From positions 1 through 6,453 of the forward strand of contig JAFAGX010000679.1 in assembly GCA_019237515.1 (NCBI GenBank): 6,453 bases of DNA, given 5' to 3'. The translations under genes and the position numbers were made by a program. This DNA is from Acidobacteriaceae bacterium (GTDB lineage: Bacteria; Acidobacteriota; Terriglobia; Terriglobales; SbA1). The notes under the pieces were generated by a model. That model saw nothing but the letters and a program-made list of their open reading frames with translations, searched no databases and was not told where the DNA came from. Positions 1-5,123 of this stretch are shown here, one piece after another (position 1 is the first letter of the stretch; every line of letters starts with the position of its first letter).

Positions 1-889
1 CGGCGAGATCAGCGGGAACGCCTTCTCCCGCTTCGTACATGGCTCCGAGATAATGATCCGCCGGACCGTATCGCGCAGATGCAGCACGATTGAACCACAG
101 CATAGCCTGCGTATAGTCGGGAGGGTTCAGGTAGCCGGCACGATAGAAGCGGCCGACTTCAAACTCAGCGTAGTGGCTGCCTGTCTGCGCCGCCGCGCGG
201 TCTAGATCAAAAACCAACTGCGGCTGGGTTGGAATGCCATTTGGCCCCATGTATATGCTCGCCAGGGTAAGCATGGTGGGAGCATGCCCTTGAGCCAGGG
301 ATTTTGTCAGCCATTTCAGCGCCCCTTCGCGGTTAGGTGCGACGCCGATGCCTTCAAGGTAGATGCGACCCATCATCCACTCAGAATGAGCAAAGCCCTG
401 CTCTGCAGCCCGGCCATACCAGTACCGGGCCTGCTCCAGGTTCTGTTCCACTCCTGCCCCATGGAAGTAGTCACTAGCGACGTTATGTTGGGCGACCATA
501 TGACCGCGCTCGGCTGCCTTAAATGCCCACTTAAACGACTCCGCAAGATCGATCGGCACGCCGCCGTGACCAAACTCGTACACGGTGCTCAGCACGAATT
601 GGCTTTCGAGGCTGCCCTGTTCGGCCGCTCTGCGCAGCCATGGAACTCCTTTCCCGACGTCCTTTGGCACGCCATGTCCACCGGAGTATGCGAGCCAGAG
701 CAGAACCTGGGAGGGCAGATCGCCGTGTTCGGCCTTCTCTAGAAGAGGAGGAATGTCTTGCGGTTGCAAACGCGCGGCGCGGGCTTCATAGGGTTCTTGG
801 GAAAGGACGGACAACCAGGGGAAGACTGCAAAAAAGAGGAGGGTCACACATCTTCCACACAATCTTTTTATCGTTGAGTATTGCCGCAT
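1..889 (-). CDS. Secreted Sel1-like repeat protein, 3' end beyond the window
   Basis: An open frame of 296 codons starts at the ATG at 889-887 and runs off the left edge, so the C-terminus is missing. Residues 1-30 look like a Sec signal peptide: basic start with K9 and R10, hydrophobic core at about 16-29, likely cleavage after VLS at residue 30. The rest is a tandem array of roughly 36-residue Sel1 (TPR-related) repeats at about 57-92, 93-129, 130-165, 166-201, 202-237, 238-273 and 274 onward. Most show the pattern Y..G.GV..D...A..W...AAEQG; repeat 5 is the most degenerate. Sel1 arrays form alpha-helical solenoids that mediate protein-protein contacts, so an exported adaptor or scaffold role is inferred and no enzyme activity is implied. 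The start is fixed by an in-frame TAG at about 949-947 and the absence of another ATG after it. The ribosome binding site is weak (only GCGGAA close to the ATG). The gene lies 257 bp after the upstream MBL gene and is probably its own transcription unit. Confidence 0.9.
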   Translation of the reverse strand, partial: MRQYSTIKRLCGRCVTLLFFAVFPWLSVLSQEPYEARAARLQPQDIPPLLEKAEHGDLPSQVLLWLAYSGGHGVPKDVGKGVPWLRRAAEQGSLESQFVLSTVYEFGHGGVPIDLAESFKWAFKAAERGHMVAQHNVASDYFHGAGVEQNLEQARYWYGRAAEQGFAHSEWMMGRIYLEGIGVAPNREGALKWLTKSLAQGHAPTMLTLASIYMGPNGIPTQPQLVFDLDRAAAQTGSHYAEFEVGRFYRAGYLNPPDYTQAMLWFNRAASARYGPADHYLGAMYEAGEGVPADLA

Positions 890-1100
890 GTTCCGCGTCG
901 GTGTGTTACGGGCCCCGGAGTCGCTCAAATGACCACAAAAGTATTGCTAAATATGAGCTGCCATCGTGACCAGCGCCTTGCCGTTGAGTGTTCCCCAGCA
1001 GATAGCGCGGCACTCTAGCACAGAATCGCCTGATAAAAGCAATAAAATCGCTTGTGTTACGAAATCGGAACAAGGGTGACGGAGCTCATCTCCTCATTGC

Positions 1101-1129
1101 GTCCCAGGTTCGCTCGGTGAAGGTGGGAC
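1101..1129 (-). terminator. Imperfect hairpin downstream of first MBL gene
   Basis: GTCCCA at 1101-1106 pairs with TGGGAC at 1124-1129. After a 2x2 mismatch, TTC at 1109-1111 pairs with GAA at 1119-1121. On the minus strand the structure begins 17 nt after the stop codon of the MBL gene, where a 3'-end element would be expected. No T-run follows it, so it is not a canonical intrinsic terminator. It may instead be a transcript-stabilising hairpin or chance. Confidence 0.25.
1102..1116. repeat. 15-bp direct repeat, copy 1
   Basis: The sequence TCCCAGGTTCGCTCG is found exactly here and again at 2118-2132, so the two copies bracket the first MBL gene. Each copy overlaps an arm of a predicted hairpin placed just after a minus-strand stop codon. 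The repeat identity is read directly; any function is inference. Confidence 0.55.
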
Positions 1130-1146
1130 ATCAAGGGCTTTTCGGT

Positions 1147-2094
1147 TCAATGCGCGGCGCGCATTCGAAAAGAGAACTCGTCGACTTTGTAGAGGACCTC
1201 TCCCGGGCCGGTTGATATGGGTTGAACTTTTCCCGAGCGGACGGCATCGAATGCCACAACTAGACGCGGAAGGACTGACGGCTGAGCAACCGGAACGTTG
1301 TGGGCCCCCAGAACCATCTTGATTTGCGACGCCAAGGCGGCGATTCGACGAATGGATGCGGCATACGCGACTAGATCGGTTTCAGGACGATAGAGCCATA
1401 TCGGCGCGGGATAATAGGTGTCTCCGGTAAACAGCAACCCATTTGCACGATCGAGAAGACAAATGGCGTCGGGCGTGTGGCCGGGGGTAGCGAGGACCTC
1501 AAGGGTTCGGCTGCCCAAGTCGATGTGATCGCCGTCGTGTACGTACGACGTGATGTGCCACGATCGAGTGGCATAAGACTTTGCGTCAAATCCCTTCGGC
1601 AGACTGCCGCAAATGTTTCCGGGAGCAATTTCGGCTTGTGCATCTTCTTTAGAGCCGCGAGCATTCGTACGCGTGAAGTCGGTGTCCATGCCGAGAACTG
1701 TATCGAATTGCCAGTTGTCGCCGACGTGATCGTTGTGAGTGTGCGAGTTGAGTACAATGATAGGCACGCGCGTCAACGCGGACGTAACTTTTCTTAGGTC
1801 ACTGATACCCATTCCCGTATCGAAGAGAAGCGCCTTCTTCTCGCCAACTATCAAATAGCTGATGGTTTCTTCAAACTGGTGAGGCTCGTAGATGGCAAAT
1901 ACGCCCGGTCTAATTTTGTAAACTTCGAACCAGGGATCGCTGGTGGGCACGCGCTCCAGGGCTTTATATTCCGGCCGCGGTAGTGCGCGGCACCACTCGG
2001 GAACAGGAGATTGCGCAAAGGCAGGGCTGGTGAGCAGCACAAGGGCTAGAGTCACGATGACTGACACTGCCCGAAGATTGAGGAGCCGGCACAC
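1147..2094 (-). CDS. Secreted metallo-beta-lactamase-fold hydrolase (glyoxalase II-like)
   Basis: This 315-residue protein has a clear Sec signal peptide (R3, R8, hydrophobic core about 9-22, AFA cleavage after residue 27), so it should act in the periplasm or outside the cell. The metal site of the MBL superfamily is complete: HTHNDH at 118-123, H206 in TPGH, D225 in TGD and H265 in GAH, which supports an active di-metal hydrolase. An LLFDTGMG strand at 89-96 precedes the site as is usual. The family includes thioester hydrolases, lactonases, phosphodiesterases and beta-lactamases, and the sequence alone does not show which reaction occurs. The start is GTG at 2094-2092. No ATG lies between it and the in-frame TAA upstream, and this start gives a well-formed signal peptide, but there is no recognisable Shine-Dalgarno sequence. 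It lies 70 bp after the methyltransferase on the same strand, with a hairpin between, so partial co-transcription is plausible. Fold confidence is high; substrate unknown. Confidence 0.9.
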   Translation of the reverse strand: MCRLLNLRAVSVIVTLALVLLTSPAFAQSPVPEWCRALPRPEYKALERVPTSDPWFEVYKIRPGVFAIYEPHQFEETISYLIVGEKKALLFDTGMGISDLRKVTSALTRVPIIVLNSHTHNDHVGDNWQFDTVLGMDTDFTRTNARGSKEDAQAEIAPGNICGSLPKGFDAKSYATRSWHITSYVHDGDHIDLGSRTLEVLATPGHTPDAICLLDRANGLLFTGDTYYPAPIWLYRPETDLVAYAASIRRIAALASQIKMVLGAHNVPVAQPSVLPRLVVAFDAVRSGKVQPISTGPGEVLYKVDEFSFRMRAAH

Positions 2095-2117
2095 AAGTTT
2101 TGAGGCAAAAACGTATA

Positions 2118-2132
2118 TCCCAGGTTCGCTCG
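2118..2132. repeat. 15-bp direct repeat, copy 2
   Basis: This is an exact second copy of TCCCAGGTTCGCTCG (first copy at 1102-1116). It forms most of one arm of the hairpin between the methyltransferase and the first MBL gene. Confidence 0.55.
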
Positions 2133-2156
2133 CTTAACCTGCTCTCGGAACCTGGG
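2119..2156 (-). terminator. Intercistronic hairpin with an alternative pairing
   Basis: A perfect 9-bp stem pairs CCCAGGTTC at 2119-2127 with GAACCTGGG at 2148-2156 around a 20-nt loop. The element begins 8 nt after the methyltransferase stop codon and ends 24 nt before the GTG of the downstream MBL gene. In the minus-strand transcript a run of five U follows, but only after 7 other bases, so it is a poor fit to an intrinsic terminator. The arm at 2121-2126 can also pair with AACCTG at 2136-2141 (6 bp, 9-nt loop), making two mutually exclusive structures. A role in attenuation, or in differential expression of the two genes, is inference. Confidence 0.4.
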
Positions 2157-2164
2157 GCAACAAT

Positions 2165-3211
2165 TTAGCGGACTACGGCTTCGATCACGCTTTCCGGGGC
2201 GCTGGTTGGAACAATTTTTGTTATCCGGAATCCTGCGGTGTCGAACAACTCGTACCACTCTTTTCGAGTGCGCTCGCGTCCTCCAGGAAACAGCATCATT
2301 AAGAGATCGAGCAACTTGCCCGGATGAGGCTCGGAAGTCTCCGGCAGTACCGCATCGCTGACAATCAGACGCCCGTTCTTCCGGCCAGCGAGCGCTTGCT
2401 TCACGTTACCCAAAATCTTAAGGCAGTGCTCATCATCCCAATCGTGCATGATGTGTTGCATGAAATAGGCGTCGGCACCGGCAGGAATATGCTCGAAAAA
2501 ATTGCCGGCGATTGGCTCGCAGCGGTGATCCATGCGGCGCTCGCAGATCGCGCACTTGGCGCCCTCCACGACGCTGGGCAAATCCAGAAGAATGCCCTTC
2601 ATGTGCGGATATCGCTCCAATACTTGGCACAGAAAATAGCCGTGCCCTCCGGCCACGTCCATCAGTGTGTCAATGCCCTCGAAGCTGTAAGCATCGAGCA
2701 CCGCAGGAGCCAAGAAGCCGCTGATGGAGGTCATGCCTTCATTGAACGCGAATGCGACGTCGGGCATCGACGACATGCACTCGAACGCCGGTTTGCCGTG
2801 CAGATGCTCGATGGCAGGCTGGCCGGTTTGCACCGAATGCAGGATGTGTGAGGTCACGTTCATGACGAACGGGCAGGCGGTCCATAGAACGAAGCCGCGA
2901 TGGCTGTTTGGGACATCGCTACGCAGCAGTTCGGCCGCGGGTGAGAGGGCAAACGTGCGCGGCTGCGGCTCGGAGAAGACTCCGACGCTGACCAGAGCAC
3001 GCAGCACACGATAGAGTCGATCGGCATTGGTCTTGGTTTCAGAGGCAAGTTCGTCGATGCCGCGCGGACCGGATGCCAGCAGGTCGGCGATGTTCAAGGA
3101 AGCTGCAGCATAGAGGCACGCGGAGATCTCATATCCAGTTGTGAGCTGGCCTAAGTGTTGCGCCGGATCGATCGCGGAAATTGCCGCAGTATCGGTCAGA
3201 GTAGATGCCAT
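2165..3211 (-). CDS. SAM-dependent O-methyltransferase (plant COMT / bacterial CrtF-like class)
   Basis: This 348-residue cytoplasmic enzyme has the two-part layout of the Methyltransf_2 family. The N-terminal helical, winged-helix-like dimerisation region spans about 18-100, with DRLYRVLRALVSVGVF at 64-79. A Rossmann SAM-binding domain follows. The SAM-binding glycine loop is DVAGGHGYF at 185-193, and LDLP at 209-212 is the typical acidic strand 2. HDWDDEHCLKIL at 256-267 carries H256, which matches the catalytic base of plant caffeate-type O-methyltransferases. GRERTRKEW with a following AGF (311-328) is the usual C-terminal signature. Members methylate hydroxyl groups of phenolics, polyketides or hydroxylated carotenoids, and the acceptor here cannot be read from sequence. 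The length is normal for the family. The ATG at 3211-3209 is preceded by a G-rich ribosome binding site (GGGGGG, about 5 nt away). It is divergent from the second MBL gene and upstream of the first. Confidence 0.92.
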   Translation of the reverse strand: MASTLTDTAAISAIDPAQHLGQLTTGYEISACLYAAASLNIADLLASGPRGIDELASETKTNADRLYRVLRALVSVGVFSEPQPRTFALSPAAELLRSDVPNSHRGFVLWTACPFVMNVTSHILHSVQTGQPAIEHLHGKPAFECMSSMPDVAFAFNEGMTSISGFLAPAVLDAYSFEGIDTLMDVAGGHGYFLCQVLERYPHMKGILLDLPSVVEGAKCAICERRMDHRCEPIAGNFFEHIPAGADAYFMQHIMHDWDDEHCLKILGNVKQALAGRKNGRLIVSDAVLPETSEPHPGKLLDLLMMLFPGGRERTRKEWYELFDTAGFRITKIVPTSAPESVIEAVVR

Positions 3212-3318
3212 CGTTTCCCCCCAGGCGAGATATTGTGCACGAAATCGCGAGAATTGGCGAATGTGGCGGGGTCTGGGCTACGGCTGGAGTACGCCAGGAA
3301 AGCTGGGTCGCCGAACTG

Positions 3319-3347
3319 CTGACAAAGTGTTGCGCTGGCATTAGAAT
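3319..3347 (+). promoter_or_regulatory. Sigma70-type promoter for second MBL gene
   Basis: CTGACA at 3319-3324 (5 of 6 to the -35 consensus) and TAGAAT at 3342-3347 (5 of 6 to the -10 consensus) are separated by exactly 17 bp. Transcription would begin near 3354, leaving a leader of about 20 nt. That leader contains the ribosome binding site at 3364-3370. Confidence 0.6.
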
Positions 3348-3363
3348 TTCCGCCGAGTTTCAA

Positions 3364-3370
3364 AGAGGGG
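3364..3370 (+). promoter_or_regulatory. Ribosome binding site of second MBL gene
   Basis: AGAGGGG ends 4 nt before the ATG at 3375 (6 nt if only AGAGG is counted). It supports that ATG as the start. Confidence 0.65.
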
Positions 3371-3374
3371 ACAA

Positions 3375-4304
3375 ATGAAAAGGTTCTGCTTCGCGTTTGC
3401 GGCGGCAATCCTGACCACGGCGGTCACGATGGCCCAGGATCAGGATTTCAGCAAAGTGCAGATGAAAGTGGAGAAAGTCGCGGGAAACGTGTACATGCTG
3501 CAAGGCGCCGGCGGAAATATTGGAGCGTCCGTGGGCGACGACGGCATTGTGGTGGTGGACGACCAATATGCGCCGATGGCCGACAAAATCAAAGCTGCGC
3601 TGAAAAGCGTCACGGATAAGCCTGTTCGCTTCGTCATCAACACGCATTATCACGAAGATCACACGCGAGGAAATGCGATCTTTCAGCAGACTGCGCCGAT
3701 CATCGCACAGGACAATGTTCGCAAGCGCCTTGAGGAGGGCGGCACAGCCGGGAACTACGGTGCGGTCAAATTTGAAGCCAAGCCACAGCCCAAAGAGGCG
3801 CTTCCCATCATCACCTTCGATCACGATGTGACCGTACACCTGAATGGCGAGGACATTCGTGCTCTGCATTTCCCGCACGGACATACTGACGGCGACAGCG
3901 TTATCTTCTTTCCTAAATCAAACGTCGTGCACATGGGCGACGATTTTGTGACTTACGGCTTTCCGTTTGTTGATTTGAGCGGGGGCGGCAGTGTGGAAGG
4001 AATGATCGCCGCGATTGATGAAATCATTCCTAAGCTGCCGGCGGATGTGAAAGTGATTCCAGGACACGGACCAGTATCGAACCTTGACGATGTTCGACGC
4101 TTCGTCACAATGCTGAAGGACACGCGTGCCGCCGTGCAGAGCGGCATTAAACAAGGAAAGACGCTGGGTCAATTGAGGACCGAGAACGTGCTGGGCCCTT
4201 GGCAAAAATGGTCAGGCGATTTCATTACCAGCGAGCAGTGGCTGGTAACACTTTATAACGACCTTACGGGAAAGAAAGAAGGCGAGTTTATCAAGCACAA
4301 TTGA
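3375..4304 (+). CDS. Secreted metallo-beta-lactamase-fold hydrolase (SoxH/QuiP/cyclase-like)
   Basis: This 309-residue protein begins with a Sec signal peptide (K2, R3, hydrophobic core about 4-17, cleavage after TMA at residue 20), so it is exported. The metal ligands are all present: HYHEDH at 91-96 within NTHYHEDHTRGN, H170 in PHGHTDGDS, D189 in HMGDD and H231 in PGHGP. The GN after the first motif and the GHT-DGD motif place it with the large, poorly characterised group of periplasmic MBL hydrolases often labelled SoxH-, QuiP- or cyclase-like. That group is different from the type of the other MBL protein in this window. A C-terminal tail of about 70 residues (240-309) with TLGQLRTENVLGPW is a region often seen in this group. 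The start is supported by the ribosome binding site at 3364-3370 and the promoter just upstream. It probably forms a single-gene unit, since the following gene is convergent. The reaction is unknown; beta-lactamase activity is possible but unsupported. Confidence 0.92.
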   Translation: MKRFCFAFAAAILTTAVTMAQDQDFSKVQMKVEKVAGNVYMLQGAGGNIGASVGDDGIVVVDDQYAPMADKIKAALKSVTDKPVRFVINTHYHEDHTRGNAIFQQTAPIIAQDNVRKRLEEGGTAGNYGAVKFEAKPQPKEALPIITFDHDVTVHLNGEDIRALHFPHGHTDGDSVIFFPKSNVVHMGDDFVTYGFPFVDLSGGGSVEGMIAAIDEIIPKLPADVKVIPGHGPVSNLDDVRRFVTMLKDTRAAVQSGIKQGKTLGQLRTENVLGPWQKWSGDFITSEQWLVTLYNDLTGKKEGEFIKHN

Positions 4305-4313
4305 CCGCGTACT

Positions 4314-4372
4314 GGCGAGCTATGCTCGCCCCGGACAGGCGGGGGCGCCTGTCCCTACGTAACTATTGTTAC
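4314..4372. repeat. Three consecutive palindromes between convergent genes (REP-like)
   Basis: Three perfect hairpins follow one another. The first pairs GGCGAGC at 4314-4320 with GCTCGCC at 4324-4330 (3-nt loop). The second pairs GGACAGGCG at 4333-4341 with CGCCTGTCC at 4346-4354 (GGGG loop). The third pairs GTAAC at 4359-4363 with GTTAC at 4368-4372 (4-nt loop) and overlaps the TAA stop of the minus-strand gene. There is no T-run on either strand, so these are not textbook intrinsic terminators. Position between convergent 3' ends and tandem GC-rich palindromy fit a REP-type dispersed element that may also end or protect both transcripts. Presence of other genomic copies is inferred. Confidence 0.6.
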
Positions 4373-5001
4373 TTTCCAGTCATGACCAGCTCGCCCTTTT
4401 CCACTTTGATTCCGCCGACGTCGTCGGGAAGTTTGAGCTTGTCGCGCTGCTCATCCAGCTTCTTCTGCAGCGGGCCACTGACCAGGGAGACAGGAACGTT
4501 GAGTTCACCGACCTTGAACTCAGTCGGATCGAAAGTTGCAAAGCCATCTTTGGATCCCAGATGTCCGGCGAGCGTTACCGTTACATCTTTGCCGCCAATC
4601 TGAGTGACGAATTGGCCGCGGGCGACATCGCCATCAAAGCTGACCTGGTAATCCTTAACCTCCGGCTGGCCGGGACCGATTTGTGCATCGGGAGAAGATG
4701 GCACCGAAGTCGGGAGACCGCTGCCCGCGAGCGCAGAGGCCGGGATTGCGCCAGCGGCCTGCGCCAGAGCCGCGCTGACCTCTTCAGAATTCAAATGAAC
4801 CTCGGCGGGACCTTGCCCAGCTTGCCTGGGCTGATCAAGCTGCTGAAGTTTTTCCTGAACAGACTCAGCCTTAGCTGCAGCCACAGCCGGCGCGATAGGT
4901 GGCGAGACCGGCTGCGGTTTCTTCAATACCAGCACAATCGCGATCACCGAGCTGAGCAGCGTAGCGATGCTGATGATCCGGTCCAGTTTCCATTTCTTCA
5001 T
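4369..5001 (-). CDS. Membrane-anchored extracytoplasmic protein of unknown function
   Basis: I do not recognise this 210-residue protein as a named gene. Residues 1-8 are basic (KKWKLDR) and 9-26 form a single hydrophobic helix with no cleavage motif, predicting an N-terminal anchor with the rest outside the cytoplasm. Residues 28-110 are a Pro/Ala/Gln/Ser-rich linker interrupted by a short helical stretch, LNSEEVSAALAQAA, at 70-83. Residues 115-210 form a compact domain of alternating beta-strands: VSFDGDVARGQF, then DVTVTLAGHL, FDPTEFKVGELNVPVSLV, LPDDVGGIKVEKGEL. The 'LxSEE..AAL', 'fdP..fkvGeLnvPvslv' and 'lP..v..I.V..GEL' order recalls lipid-binding-like families such as YpmS (DUF2140) or LmeA (DUF2993), but this is only a resemblance by eye. 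No Shine-Dalgarno sequence is evident before the ATG. It lies 122 bp after gatB on the same strand and converges with the MBL gene. Confidence 0.8.
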   Translation of the reverse strand: MKKWKLDRIISIATLLSSVIAIVLVLKKPQPVSPPIAPAVAAAKAESVQEKLQQLDQPRQAGQGPAEVHLNSEEVSAALAQAAGAIPASALAGSGLPTSVPSSPDAQIGPGQPEVKDYQVSFDGDVARGQFVTQIGGKDVTVTLAGHLGSKDGFATFDPTEFKVGELNVPVSLVSGPLQKKLDEQRDKLKLPDDVGGIKVEKGELVMTGK

Positions 5002-5123
5002 AGCAGTATGGTAGCCGGAGCGGCGAACAGTACTCAGGTGACGAAAGATACTGACAGGTGGTTACTGGTGGCGACTAAACCGTCTTCCACCACAGAGGAC
5101 ACGGAGGACACCGAGTAGCGGAG
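5002..5123. other. Intergenic gap between gatB and the anchored protein gene
   Basis: This 122-bp gap is downstream of gatB and upstream of the anchored-protein gene, both on the minus strand. It contains the 9-bp tandem repeat at 5092-5118. I see no strong terminator for gatB and no convincing promoter for the next gene. Confidence 0.5.
5092..5118. repeat. Three imperfect 9-bp tandem units (GAGGACAC-type element)
   Basis: ACAGAGGAC, ACGGAGGAC and ACCGAGTAG follow one another directly, decaying in the third unit, just past the gatB stop codon. Read on the plus strand it would encode TEDTEDTE, a peptide I recall as a spurious C-terminus in many automated annotations, because similar 'accacagaggacac' elements recur between genes in some bacterial groups. 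That recollection was not checked here. Confidence 0.5.

Larger units (their letters stand above)
890..1146. other. Intergenic gap between Sel1 gene and MBL gene
   Basis: This 257-bp gap lies downstream of the minus-strand MBL gene and upstream of the minus-strand Sel1 gene. It should hold the promoter of the Sel1 gene, but I find no convincing -35/-10 pair. The only ordered element I see is the imperfect hairpin at 1101-1129, which carries one copy of a 15-bp repeat. No short ORF here has family features. Confidence 0.6.
3212..3374. promoter_or_regulatory. Divergent intergenic region
   Basis: These 163 bp separate the minus-strand methyltransferase from the plus-strand MBL gene, so promoters for both should lie here. 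A strong candidate faces right (3319-3347). Facing left I see only weak matches, such as CACAAT at about 3241-3236. I found no obvious inverted-repeat operator, and no regulator gene is present in the window. Confidence 0.6.

Noticed and set aside
284..742. A 152-codon plus-strand ORF
   Set aside because: It is antisense to the Sel1 gene, whose repeat periodicity on the minus strand is unmistakable.
2324..2851. A 175-codon plus-strand ORF
   Set aside because: It is the antisense shadow of the methyltransferase, which carries full family motifs in its own frame.
3360..3884. A 174-codon minus-strand ORF
   Set aside because: It lies opposite the second MBL gene and is rich in His/Arg/Val from reverse reading of its codons, with no domain of its own.
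1147..4304. Polyketide-style release thioesterase plus tailoring methyltransferase
   Set aside because: Aromatic polyketide MBL thioesterases are cytoplasmic, whereas both MBL proteins here have signal peptides, and no polyketide synthase gene is present.
1147..4304. Antibiotic resistance beta-lactamase genes
   Set aside because: The metal-binding motifs are shared by the entire superfamily, and nothing specific to class B beta-lactamases is visible.
5051..5075. Possible terminator after gatB around GGTGGTTACTGGTGG
   Set aside because: The repeated GGTGG units are direct, not inverted, so no stem forms, and there is no T-run.
4366..5118. A 250-codon plus-strand ORF that is longer than the minus-strand gene it overlaps
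   Set aside because: Its product is Arg/Ser-rich without a recognisable domain and ends in the repeat-derived TEDTEDTE. The opposite strand encodes a coherent protein with a membrane anchor and an ordered domain.
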